Assembly: GCA_036510735.1 (NCBI GenBank)
Contig: DATCDK010000064.1
Span: 9,815-73,814 of the forward strand
From: PALSA-607 sp036510735
GTDB lineage: Bacteria > Actinomycetota > Actinomycetes > Acidothermales > Acidothermaceae
Direction: 5' to 3'
DNA length: 64,000 bases
Shown here: in pieces, positions 18,079-26,537 of the stretch
Position numbering within the stretch: the first letter of the stretch is position 1
How the letters are laid out: every line of letters begins with the position of its first letter
Notes under the pieces: model-generated
Databases searched by the model: none
What the model was told of the DNA's origin: nothing
Seen by the model: only the letters and a program-made list of their open reading frames with translations
Translations under genes and position numbers: made by a program

Positions 18079-18794
18079 CCACGAATCTCGTGACGCAACC
18101 AGCCGTTCTCCGCCTTGCGACGCTTCTCGCCGCAACCTGTCTCGTCGCCGGATGTGGCTCGGCCTCTCACGCGAAGACCACAGCGACAGCGACGCCGTCG
18201 GCTTCCGTGACTGCTCCCTCATCCTCTGTTGCTCCGGCGTCCTCCGCAGTCGCCTCGTCGGGAGCGGCGACCAGCGACGCGGGCGACGGGGGCGACGGGG
18301 CCGTTCCGACGGTCGGGCCGGCGTCCTCGGGCTTCATCACCAACGTCTGCTCAGCGATCACGATCGCCGATGCGCAGGCCACCGTGCAGCCGGCGATCGA
18401 TGCGATCGGATTCGACACGGACAACCAGGACCCGGCCGGCATCTTCACGTGCACCATCGACGCAGCCGACCAGGCAGTGACGGTGACGGTCGAGCCCGAA
18501 GATGTCGCGATGGCGAACTACGAGTCCGACGTCGCGGCGGAGAACGTCCCCGCGGTGCCGTCGTTACCCGGAGTCGGCGATGTTGCCGTGTGGACTCAGG
18601 TGGCGAACAACCCGCCCGACGTTTACGCGCACAAGGGCCACGTCACGTGTGAAGTGAAGACGAGTGACACGCAGGTGCTCAATCTGACCTACGACCCGAG
18701 CGTCGTCGACGGGGGAGTCACCGCCGCGAGCGCGGCCGCATATGCAATCAAGCTTGGTGCGTTGTGCACGGACGTGTTCGCCGCGATCGGCTGA
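18060..18794 (+). CDS. Putative lipoprotein, DUF3558-like
   Basis: About 244 residues from ATG 18060, overlapping the protease stop. An in-frame GTG at 18090 would give a more compact signal peptide and could be the true start. The hydrophobic segment ends in lipobox VAGC, followed by a Ser/Ala/Thr linker of about 60 residues. The mature domain (VCSAITIADAQATVQPAI, FTCTIDAA, GHVTCEVKT, ALCTDVFAAI) has four spaced cysteines and resembles DUF3558-type actinobacterial lipoproteins. Overlap with the protease gene suggests co-expression. Confidence 0.72.
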   Translation: MHGVALTTNLVTQPAVLRLATLLAATCLVAGCGSASHAKTTATATPSASVTAPSSSVAPASSAVASSGAATSDAGDGGDGAVPTVGPASSGFITNVCSAITIADAQATVQPAIDAIGFDTDNQDPAGIFTCTIDAADQAVTVTVEPEDVAMANYESDVAAENVPAVPSLPGVGDVAVWTQVANNPPDVYAHKGHVTCEVKTSDTQVLNLTYDPSVVDGGVTAASAAAYAIKLGALCTDVFAAIG

Positions 18795-18835
18795 CGTCAC
18801 TCAATAGATCGGACGTCGAGGGGCGGGGGTGCGCG

Positions 18836-19372
18836 TTACGAGAGCGCCTTGTCGTCAAGTGCACTGTCGATGCAGCCGAGGACAGCCGGATCGTCGGGTT
18901 GCGTCTTAGGTGTGAAGCGTCCAAGGACCTTGCCGTCTGGCGCGACGACGAACTTCTCGAAGTTCCAGTCGACATTGGCTGGGTCGCCATCCCCACGCGG
19001 GGCCGGCAGGCTCGTGGCCTGTGCATAGGGCGTCTGCGTGAGCACCGCGTAGATCGGATCGCGGTTCGCGCCGTTGACCTCGATCTTGTCCGACATCGGG
19101 AAGGTGACTCCGTACGTGGCCGAGCAGAACTCGGCGATGTCGGCGGCTGTGCCAGGCTCCTGGCCCTTGAACTGGTTGCACGGGAAGCCCAGGACCGTGA
19201 AGCCGCGATCAGCGAGCGTCTGCTGTAACTCCTCGAGCTTGGCGTACTGCGGGGTGTTGCCACATCGGCTGGCGACGTTGACCACCAACGCGACCCGGCC
19301 GGCAGCGAGTTCGCCGAACGTCGTGTGCTTACCTTGCAAAGTTGTCACGGGAAGCTCGAGTAGATCGCTCAT
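18836..19372 (-). CDS. Glutathione peroxidase family thiol peroxidase
   Basis: 178-residue Gpx-fold peroxidase. The peroxidatic Cys37 lies in NVASRCGNTPQY, and the supporting residues are in LGFPCNQFKGQEPG (Gln) and DWNFEKFVV (Trp, Asn). As a Cys (not selenocysteine) enzyme in an actinobacterium it most likely uses thioredoxin rather than glutathione; this is inference from the family. The second Cys in FPCNQF may serve as the resolving residue. It is a monocistronic unit between convergent and unrelated genes. Confidence 0.93.
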   Translation of the reverse strand: MSDLLELPVTTLQGKHTTFGELAAGRVALVVNVASRCGNTPQYAKLEELQQTLADRGFTVLGFPCNQFKGQEPGTAADIAEFCSATYGVTFPMSDKIEVNGANRDPIYAVLTQTPYAQATSLPAPRGDGDPANVDWNFEKFVVAPDGKVLGRFTPKTQPDDPAVLGCIDSALDDKALS

Positions 19373-19424
19373 ACCTACGCCCAGCGCCTGTCATGCACGC
19401 CGCATTCCCGCACAGCGACACCAA

Positions 19425-20822
19425 CTACTTGGCGCGGGCCTGCTTGACCAGAGTTTTACCGAAGTCCCAGACGAGGCCCGATCCACGGTGCGCCTCGTCC
19501 ATGACATCGACGAACGCGTCGACAAAAAGGTCGACCTCGCGCTCGCCGATGATCAGCGGTGGGATCAGCTTGATCACTTCGAGGTGATCGCCCGAGACCT
19601 GCGTGAGGATCCGATGCTGGTGGAACAAGGCGTGCACGATGGTCTGCGCGAAGAGCCCCTTGCGGGCGGCCTGCAACGCGGTCCATGACCCGCGCAGCTT
19701 CCACGACGTCGGGCGGCCGAACTCGATCCCGATCATGAGGCCTCGACCGCGAACCTCATGCAGTAGTTCGTAGCGATCGACGAGATCGGCAAGCCGCGAT
19801 TGCAACAGCTCGCCCATCTTGCGCGCGTTGTCGACCACGTTCTCGTGCTCCAAAACGTGCAGGGTGGCAAGGCCCGCCGCCATCGCCTGAGCGTTCGAAC
19901 CGAACGTCGAGTCGTGTACCAGCACGCGGTCCATCGACGAGTAGACCTTGGCGAAGATCCACTCACGGCCGATCGTGGCGCCGACCGGGATGTAACCGCC
20001 AGACAGAGCTTTTGCAGTGGCGACCAGGTCGGGCTCGACGCCGTCGTGTTGGAACGCGAAGAAATCGCCGGTGCGACCGACCCCGGTCTGCACCTCGTCG
20101 GCGATCAGCAGCGCCTTGTGGCTGCGGAGCAGGTCTTGCGCGGCAGGCAGAAAGCCCGGCGGTGAGACCGCGACACCTTTCCCCTGGATGGGCTCGATCA
20201 GGAAGCCGGCAACGTCACCACGGCGAAGCTCGCGTTCGAGCGCTTTCAAGTCGCCAAACGGAATCGCCGTGTCGGGCAGCATCGGCCCGAAGCCCTTCCG
20301 GAACGCGCTCGATCCGTTCACCGACAGCGATCCCGCCGTCAGGCCGTGAAACGCGTGATCGCAGTAGATGATGCGACGGCGACCGGTCGCGTACCGCGCG
20401 TACTTCAGGGCGGCCTCGACGGCCTCGGTGCCGCTGTTGCCGAAGTAGACCCGGTCGAGATGGGGAACTTTGGCGAGCAGCGCCTCAGCGAGCGGGCCGG
20501 CCAGCGGCGGAGCATCGAACTGGGTCAGATCGGCGAGGTCGGCGTCGATGACGTCGTGGATCGCCTGCCGGACGACTGGGTGATGGCGCCCGAGGGCGAA
20601 CACCCCAAAGCCCGCGAGCATGTCGAGGTACTCGACGCCGTCCGCGTCGTAGAGGTAGGCACCCTGCCCCCTGGCGTACACCTTGTCGAAGCCGATCGCG
20701 TGCAGCATCCGCGGCAGTTGCGGGTTCAAATACTGGCGATGCAGCTCGTACCGCTCGTCGCCGCGCCGGGCGAGCACGTCGCGAAGGTCGAATGGCTGGT
20801 CGGCTCGTTCGTCCGCACCCAT
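19425..20822 (-). CDS. hpnO: Class III aminotransferase, hopanoid side-chain (HpnO type)
   Basis: 465-residue PLP enzyme. PLP-site residues: Ser130-Gly-Thr in FGNSGTEA, Asp242 in IADEVQTG, and Lys271 in ATAKALSGGY. Its place beside squalene-hopene cyclase, HpnG and HpnH identifies it as the aminotransferase that makes aminobacteriohopanetriol, as in the Streptomyces hopanoid cluster. ATG 20822 is chosen because AGGAGGTG lies 11 bp upstream; the open frame extends to 20915. It is transcribed divergently from the polyprenyl synthase, so the two hopanoid arms share a 170-bp promoter region. Confidence 0.87.
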   Translation of the reverse strand: MGADERADQPFDLRDVLARRGDERYELHRQYLNPQLPRMLHAIGFDKVYARGQGAYLYDADGVEYLDMLAGFGVFALGRHHPVVRQAIHDVIDADLADLTQFDAPPLAGPLAEALLAKVPHLDRVYFGNSGTEAVEAALKYARYATGRRRIIYCDHAFHGLTAGSLSVNGSSAFRKGFGPMLPDTAIPFGDLKALERELRRGDVAGFLIEPIQGKGVAVSPPGFLPAAQDLLRSHKALLIADEVQTGVGRTGDFFAFQHDGVEPDLVATAKALSGGYIPVGATIGREWIFAKVYSSMDRVLVHDSTFGSNAQAMAAGLATLHVLEHENVVDNARKMGELLQSRLADLVDRYELLHEVRGRGLMIGIEFGRPTSWKLRGSWTALQAARKGLFAQTIVHALFHQHRILTQVSGDHLEVIKLIPPLIIGEREVDLFVDAFVDVMDEAHRGSGLVWDFGKTLVKQARAK

Positions 20823-20944
20823 CGGTGAGCCCACCTCCTCGCACATTCGGGCCCTCAGAAGGCACCGTAACCGATCGCTGGGAGCACAATGAGTTGGACG
20901 CCTCATCTGCCCCATCTGATATACAGCGCATGGACAGAACTGTT

Positions 20945-20961
20945 TACTTAGTACGTACTTA
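20945..20961. promoter_or_regulatory. Candidate operator between the divergent hopanoid arms
   Basis: AT-rich island in the hpnO/polyprenyl-synthase intergenic region. It contains the perfect 10-bp palindrome AGTACGTACT (20950-20959) and a direct repeat TACTTA (20945-20950 and 20956-20961). Its location about 35-50 bp upstream of the + strand start suits a regulator site or promoter elements. The regulator is unknown. Confidence 0.35.
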
Positions 20962-20992
20962 CCCGTTCTAGACCGTACGGCGGGGCGACCAC

Positions 20993-22105
20993 ATGACTGA
21001 GCTTGGCGCTACCGGCAAGGGTGAGCAAGCCGCCCTTGACGGTGTCGATCGCTCATCCTCCCTCGACGCCGTCGAGCCACCCGCCGTCCTCGCTCGGGCC
21101 AGAGCCCTCGTCGTCCCGGCCCTGCGCGCCGCCGTCGACCGCCTCCACGGCGAGCAGATGCGCATGATCGCCGCCTATCACCTCGGCTGGCTCGACGCCG
21201 ACGGGCGACCGCTGCCAGGTGACGGCGTAGGCGGGAAGGCGATCCGGCCGACGCTTGCCGTGCTGTCAGCGCAAGCAGTCGGCGGTACCGGGGCGGAGGG
21301 CGTCCCCGCAGCGGTCGCGGTCGAGCTGGTGCACAACTTCTCCCTGCTGCACGACGACATCATGGATCGCGACGTCGAGCGGCGGCACCGCCCGACCGCG
21401 TGGGTGGTGTTCGGCGACGGCCAAGCCATCCTCGCGGGCAACGCCATGCTGATGGCCGCAGTCGACGTCCTTGTCCGCGATGGTGCCGCAGGGCAGCGCG
21501 CACTGCCCAGCCTGGTGACCGCGGTCGAAGGGCTCATCGACGGGCAGTCTGCCGATCTCGACCTGAGCACCCGCCGCGACGTCGACCTCGATGAAGTACT
21601 CGCGATGGAGGCCGGCAAGACGGCCGCGCTGCTCGCCTGTTCGGCGTCGATCGGTGCACTGGCGGCTGGTGCTGACGCCAGCGTCGTCGACGCTCTCGCC
21701 GGCTACGGTCACGAGCTCGGCATGGCGTTCCAACTCGTCGACGACATCCTCGGCATCACCGGTGACGCTGCTGCGACCGGCAAGTCGTCATCGTCCGACG
21801 TCCGGGCCGGAAAGCAGAGTGCGCCCATCGTTGCCGCGCTGAATTCCGGAACAGCGGCGTCCGAGCAGCTGGCGAAGATGCTCGCCGGTGGTCCGCTCGT
21901 CTCCGACGACGACGTGACCCACGCGACGAAGCTCATCGACGAGGCGGGCGGCCTCGAGTGGGCCGCACACGAGGCCGACCGCAGGCTCGCGCTGGCCTTG
22001 GGATACCTCGACGCACTCAGCCTCCAACAGAAGATTCCCGCCGAGACGGGAACAACTTCCGACCTGGCGGCGCTGGCTCGGTATGTCGTCGAACGTGATC
22101 GTTAG
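20993..22105 (+). CDS. Polyprenyl diphosphate synthase of the hopanoid locus
   Basis: 370-residue trans-isoprenyl diphosphate synthase. The first aspartate-rich motif is LLHDDIMDRD (DDxxD, about residues 120-124), followed by RRHRPTAW, and the second is QLVDDILG (DDxxx). KAIRPTLAVL carries the Lys/Arg of the diphosphate site. It probably makes farnesyl diphosphate for squalene; the exact chain length cannot be read with certainty. It is the first gene of the + strand hopanoid operon, 18 bp before shc with a GAGGAGG ribosome site between. Squalene-forming genes (hpnCDE or sqs) are not in this window. Confidence 0.9.
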   Translation: MTELGATGKGEQAALDGVDRSSSLDAVEPPAVLARARALVVPALRAAVDRLHGEQMRMIAAYHLGWLDADGRPLPGDGVGGKAIRPTLAVLSAQAVGGTGAEGVPAAVAVELVHNFSLLHDDIMDRDVERRHRPTAWVVFGDGQAILAGNAMLMAAVDVLVRDGAAGQRALPSLVTAVEGLIDGQSADLDLSTRRDVDLDEVLAMEAGKTAALLACSASIGALAAGADASVVDALAGYGHELGMAFQLVDDILGITGDAAATGKSSSSDVRAGKQSAPIVAALNSGTAASEQLAKMLAGGPLVSDDDVTHATKLIDEAGGLEWAAHEADRRLALALGYLDALSLQQKIPAETGTTSDLAALARYVVERDR

Positions 22106-22123
22106 TCGAGGAGGACAGACCTC

Positions 22124-24028
22124 GTGACCGCGCTGACGTACTCCGACCTGACCGACGCGGTCGGTTTGGCGGTGAAGCGCGCGCAAGCCCACCTTGTGGG
22201 CCGCCAGGATGCCGCTGGCTGGTGGAAAGGCGAGCTGCGCACCAACGTCACGATGGACGCAGAAGATCTGCTGCTGCGGCAATTCCTCGGGATCTTGAAG
22301 CCCGAGGAGACTGCCGAGGCGGCGCGCTGGATCCGCTCCCAGCAGCGCGCCGACGGCACCTGGGCCAACTTCGAGCGCGGCCCTGGCGATGTGTCGACGA
22401 CGATCGAGGCGTACGCCGCGCTGCGCTTGGCGGGCGACGGCGTTGATGAGCCGCACATGGCGGCCGCTCGCGCCTTCATCCTCGCCGGCGGCGGCATCGA
22501 GGCGAGCCGGGTCTTCACCCGGATTTGGTTGGCGCTGTTCGGCGAATGGTCGTGGGACGACCTTCCGTCGATGCCCCCCGAGCTGGTGCTGCTCCCGAAG
22601 TGGTTCCCCCTCAATGTGTACGACTGGGGCTGCTGGGCTCGGCAGACCGTGGTAGCGATCACCGTCGTGGCCACGCTTCGACCCGTTCGCCCGCTGCCCT
22701 TTACGGTCACCGAGTTGCGCTCCGGGGTGCGGCCGGCGCCGGCCAAGACGGGCCCCGTCGCGACAGCTTTCACGGTGCTCGACAAGGCCCTCAAGCTCTA
22801 CGATCGGTCGCCCATCAAGCCCGGCCGGGCGATGGCGTTCCAGCACGCCACGGACTGGGTGCTGCGGCGGCAAGAGGCCGACGGCGGGTGGGGCGGCATT
22901 CAGCCACCATGGGTGTATTCGATCCTGGCGTTGCACTTGACCGGCCGGTCCCTCGACGATCCCGCTCTGGTCGCGGCGATCAAGGGCCTCGATGGCTTTT
23001 TGATTCGCGATGAGACCCCCGACGGCGTCATCAGGCGGCTCGAGGCCTGCCAGTCGCCGGTGTGGGACACCTGCCTCGCGCTGATCGCGCTCTTCGACGC
23101 GGGCGCCGAGGTCGACGATCCTTCGGTGCGTTCGGCCGTCGACTGGTTGCTCGCCGAAGAGGTGCAGGTCAAGGGCGACTGGGCGGTCAGGCGGCCTGAC
23201 CTCGACGCCGCGGGCTGGGCCTTCGAATTCGCCAACGACGCCTACCCCGACATCGACGACACCGCCGAGGTGGTGCTCGCACTTCGTCGCACCGGTCCGG
23301 TCTTGCGGCCCGACGTCGCGGCAGCTGTCCAGCGCGGTACCCGGTGGGCCGTCGGCATGCAGTCACGTGACGGCGGATGGGGCGCGTTCGACGCCGACAA
23401 CACGCGCCGACTGGTCGAGAAGGTGCCGTTCTGCGACTTCGGTGCGGTGATCGATCCGCCGTCCGCCGACGTCACCGCGCACGTGGTCGAGATGCTCGGG
23501 CACAGCGGGATGGCGCACACAGCGGCAGCGCGGCGCGGCGTCCAATGGCTACTTGATGCGCAGGAAGCAGACGGTTCGTGGTTCGGCCGCTGGGGCGCAA
23601 ACTACGTCTACGGAACCGGCGCCGTCCTTCCCGCGCTTGCGGCCGTCGGTGCCGATCGCGATTCGATACCTGTGCGTCGTGCCGTGCACTGGCTGGAAAA
23701 GCATCAGAATCCGGACGGCGGGTGGGGCGAGGACCTGCGTTCTTACACCGAGGAAGAGTGGCGAGGCAAGGGAGAGTCGACCCCGTCGCAGACGGCCTGG
23801 GCGCTGCTGGGTCTGATGGCGATCGACCCCGACACCGAGGCTGTCACTCGCGGCGTCGACTGGCTGGTGCGTACGCAGCGAACCGACGGCGGCTGGGACG
23901 AAGACCTCTACACCGGCACTGGATTCCCCGGCGACTTCTACATCAACTACGAGATGTATCGCGTGGTGTTCCCGCTCAGTGCGCTCGGCCGATACCTGAG
24001 CGCGCAGAAGGTCATCCGGTTGCCGTGA
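22124..24028 (+). CDS. shc: Squalene-hopene cyclase
   Basis: 634-residue class II triterpene cyclase converting squalene to hopene/hopanol at the membrane. The protonating DxDD motif is DIDD at residues 376-379. QW repeats are clear: QEADGGWGG (250), QSRDGGWGAF, QEADGSWFGRWG, QNPDGGWGED and QRTDGGWDED. The C-terminus (GFPGDFYINYEMYRVVFPLSALGRY) is the family hallmark. Length is normal. The stop overlaps the next GTG start as GTGA, so it is translationally coupled to the HpnG-IspH fusion. Confidence 0.97.
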   Translation: MTALTYSDLTDAVGLAVKRAQAHLVGRQDAAGWWKGELRTNVTMDAEDLLLRQFLGILKPEETAEAARWIRSQQRADGTWANFERGPGDVSTTIEAYAALRLAGDGVDEPHMAAARAFILAGGGIEASRVFTRIWLALFGEWSWDDLPSMPPELVLLPKWFPLNVYDWGCWARQTVVAITVVATLRPVRPLPFTVTELRSGVRPAPAKTGPVATAFTVLDKALKLYDRSPIKPGRAMAFQHATDWVLRRQEADGGWGGIQPPWVYSILALHLTGRSLDDPALVAAIKGLDGFLIRDETPDGVIRRLEACQSPVWDTCLALIALFDAGAEVDDPSVRSAVDWLLAEEVQVKGDWAVRRPDLDAAGWAFEFANDAYPDIDDTAEVVLALRRTGPVLRPDVAAAVQRGTRWAVGMQSRDGGWGAFDADNTRRLVEKVPFCDFGAVIDPPSADVTAHVVEMLGHSGMAHTAAARRGVQWLLDAQEADGSWFGRWGANYVYGTGAVLPALAAVGADRDSIPVRRAVHWLEKHQNPDGGWGEDLRSYTEEEWRGKGESTPSQTAWALLGLMAIDPDTEAVTRGVDWLVRTQRTDGGWDEDLYTGTGFPGDFYINYEMYRVVFPLSALGRYLSAQKVIRLP

Positions 24029-25524
24029 ACGATCTGCTGATTGTCACCGCGCTGCGTACCGAGTACGCCGCGCTGGCGGGCCGCGTACCCGGTGCGACCT
24101 TGGCCCGCTGCGGCATGGGGCCGGAGAAGGTGCGGGAGTGGTTGCCGCGGCTTTCACAACTGGCGCCCAAGGCAGTGGTCGTCGTTGGCGTTGCCGGCGG
24201 CCTCGACCCGACATTGCGCCCGGGCGACGTGGTCGTGGCTACTGAAGTGCGCGATGAGCGTGGGCGGATCGTGCAGCGCGCCGCTGCGCCGCTCGTGGCG
24301 GAGTTGCGGCGCATGGGGTTGCGCGTCCGGACCGGCCCGATCGTCAGCACTGACCACATAGTGCGCGGGCACGCGGCTCGAGCGCGGCTCGCGGCAACGG
24401 GCGCGATTGCCGTCGACATGGAGTCAGCCGCGATCGTGCGGGCAGCACCCGGCGTCCCGACTGCTGTCGTTCGGGTCATCTCCGACACCGCATACAGCCC
24501 CTTCGCGAGCCTGAACACCGCGACCGGTGGCGTGCGCGCGCTCCTGACGCTGCACAAGATCGGTCCGGCGCTGCGGCAATGGGCCGACCTCGTCGGCCCC
24601 CGGCGCGTGCTGCTCGCGGCACCCCGGTCGTTCTGTGCCGGCGTCGAACGCGCGATTGACATCGTCGAGCTTGCCCTGCAGCGCTACCCGCGACCGGTCT
24701 ACGTCCGCCGCCAGATCGTGCACAACGCGCACGTGGTCGCCGACCTCCAACGCCAGGGCGCGGTCTTCGTCGAAGAACTCGACCAAGTACCCGACGGGAC
24801 GACGGTGGTGTTGTCGGCACACGGCGTCGCACCCGCCGTCCGGGCTGAGGCTGCGCGACGCGGGCTCAACGTCATTGATGCCACCTGCCCGTTGGTCGCG
24901 AAGGTCCACAGCGAGGCCCGCCGATTCACCGCGCGCGGTGACACCGTGCTGCTCATCGGACACGCGGGTCACGACGAGGTCGAAGGCACGATGGGTGAGG
25001 CCCCGGGCAAGATCCTGCTCGTTGAGAATGCCGCCGACGCCGAGCGGGTCAGCGCCGAAGACCCCGAGCACGTGTCGTTCCTGATGCAGACGACGCTCGC
25101 CGTCGACGACGCGATGGACACCGTCGACGTCTTGCGCCGGCGGTTCCCGTCGATCGAGTCGTCGGCGACCGACGACATCTGCTACGCGACCACCAACCGG
25201 CAACAGGCGGTGCGCGCCATCGCCGCCGAGTCCGATGTCATGATGGTGCTCGGGTCGGCGAACTCCTCGAATTCCGTCCGCTTGGTCGAAGTGGCCGAGC
25301 GCCTCGGAGTGCGTGCTCATCTCGTTGACGATGCCACCGACATCTTGCCCGAATGGCTCGATGGTGCGTCGACGATCGGTATCACCGCCGGAGCGTCGGC
25401 TCCGCCGCACCTGGTCGACGAGGTCATCGAAACGCTTCGCGCGCTCGGCCCTGTCGATGTTGTCCAGCGTGCCGTCGCAGCTGAAGACGTCACGTTTTCT
25501 CTACCGAAAGGTGTTGCAGGCTGA
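24025..25524 (+). CDS. Fusion of HpnG nucleosidase and IspH reductase
   Basis: 499 residues from GTG 24025 (GTGA overlap with shc). Residues 1-185 form a nucleoside phosphorylase-fold domain like HpnG, which removes adenine from adenosylhopane: VVGVAGGLDP (53-62), VSTDH (108-111), VDMESAA with Glu133, and Asp154 in VISDTA. Residues 193-490 are a complete IspH (HMBPP reductase): [4Fe-4S] ligands Cys204, Cys288 and Cys386; His233, His266 and His316; Glu318; TTLAVDD; and GSANSSNS. IspH gives IPP and DMAPP, so one polypeptide joins isoprenoid precursor supply and hopanoid tail processing. The join is in frame with no stop or frameshift, through a short linker near residue 190. Both active sites look intact. 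Confidence 0.92.
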   Translation: MNDLLIVTALRTEYAALAGRVPGATLARCGMGPEKVREWLPRLSQLAPKAVVVVGVAGGLDPTLRPGDVVVATEVRDERGRIVQRAAAPLVAELRRMGLRVRTGPIVSTDHIVRGHAARARLAATGAIAVDMESAAIVRAAPGVPTAVVRVISDTAYSPFASLNTATGGVRALLTLHKIGPALRQWADLVGPRRVLLAAPRSFCAGVERAIDIVELALQRYPRPVYVRRQIVHNAHVVADLQRQGAVFVEELDQVPDGTTVVLSAHGVAPAVRAEAARRGLNVIDATCPLVAKVHSEARRFTARGDTVLLIGHAGHDEVEGTMGEAPGKILLVENAADAERVSAEDPEHVSFLMQTTLAVDDAMDTVDVLRRRFPSIESSATDDICYATTNRQQAVRAIAAESDVMMVLGSANSSNSVRLVEVAERLGVRAHLVDDATDILPEWLDGASTIGITAGASAPPHLVDEVIETLRALGPVDVVQRAVAAEDVTFSLPKGVAG

Positions 25525-26537
25525 TGCCCATTCCCATGCGCCAAGGAGCACGCATCGGCTGGTACCTGTTCTCGCAGAAGCTGCACCGACGCGAGAAGTT
25601 CCCGCTGATCGTCGAGCTCGAGCCGCTGTTCGCCTGCAACCTCAAGTGCAACGGCTGCGGCAAGATCCAGCAGCCGCACGATCTGCTGGCCCAGCGGATG
25701 CCGGTCGAGCGGGCGATCGCGGCGATCGAGGAAGCCGGCGCGCCGATGGTGTCGCTCGCTGGCGGTGAGCCGTTGATGCACCCGCAGATCGACGTGATGG
25801 TCAACGAGCTCGTCAAGCGCAAGAAGTACGTGTACCTGTGCACCAACGCCGAACTGGTGCGCAAGCGCTGGGACAGGTTTAACTTCAAGCCGTCGCCGTA
25901 CTTCGCGTTCACGATTCACATCGACGGCCTGCAGGAACGGCACGATGAGTCCGTCGCGAAGGAAGGCGTCTTCGAAGAAGCGGTCGAGGCGATCAAGTTC
26001 TTGAAGGAAAAGGGCTTCCGCGTCACCACGAACTCGACGTTCTTCAACACCGACACACCACAAAACATCATCGACGTGCTCAACTTCCTCAACGACGAGG
26101 TCAAGGTCGACCAGATGATGATCTCGCCGGCGTACGCCTACGAGAAGGCGCCCGACCAGGATCACTTCCTGGGCGTGACCGAGACCCGCGAGTTGTTCAC
26201 CAAGGCGTTCGCCGGCGGCAACCGCAAGCGCTGGCGCCTGAACCACTCACCGCTGTTCCTCGACTTCCTCGAGGGCAAGGTCGACTTCGAGTGCACCGCG
26301 TGGGGCATCCCGTCGTACTCGTTGTTGGGCTGGCAAAAGCCGTGCTACCTGATGGCCGACGGTTACGTGAAGACCTACAAGGAACTCATCGAAAAGACCG
26401 ACTGGAGCAAGTACGGTCGCGGCCGCGACGAGCGCTGCAACAACTGCATGGCGCACTGCGGCTACGAGCCGACTGCCGTGCTCGCGACGATGGGGTCGAT
26501 CAAGGAGAGCCTGCGTGCGTTGCGCGAGCAGGGCTGA
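25524..26537 (+). CDS. hpnH: Hopanoid radical SAM protein HpnH
   Basis: 337-residue radical SAM enzyme that adds the 5'-deoxyadenosyl group to hopene to give adenosylhopane, the first step of C35 hopanoid synthesis. The cluster motif C38NLKC42NGC45 is the typical CxxxCxxC, followed by SLAGGEPLMHP, and the C-terminal cysteines in RCNNCMAHCGYE fit the HpnH-specific extension. Length matches the family. Start ATG overlaps the preceding stop by one base (TGATG), with GAAAGGTG upstream. With HpnG and HpnO it completes the path to aminobacteriohopanetriol. Confidence 0.96.
   Translation: MPIPMRQGARIGWYLFSQKLHRREKFPLIVELEPLFACNLKCNGCGKIQQPHDLLAQRMPVERAIAAIEEAGAPMVSLAGGEPLMHPQIDVMVNELVKRKKYVYLCTNAELVRKRWDRFNFKPSPYFAFTIHIDGLQERHDESVAKEGVFEEAVEAIKFLKEKGFRVTTNSTFFNTDTPQNIIDVLNFLNDEVKVDQMMISPAYAYEKAPDQDHFLGVTETRELFTKAFAGGNRKRWRLNHSPLFLDFLEGKVDFECTAWGIPSYSLLGWQKPCYLMADGYVKTYKELIEKTDWSKYGRGRDERCNNCMAHCGYEPTAVLATMGSIKESLRALREQG

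Noticed and set aside
21788..22936. 382-codon open frame on the minus strand
   Set aside because: It lies wholly antisense to the polyprenyl synthase and squalene-hopene cyclase genes, which have complete family motifs; its translation is Arg/Gly/His-rich with no family pattern.
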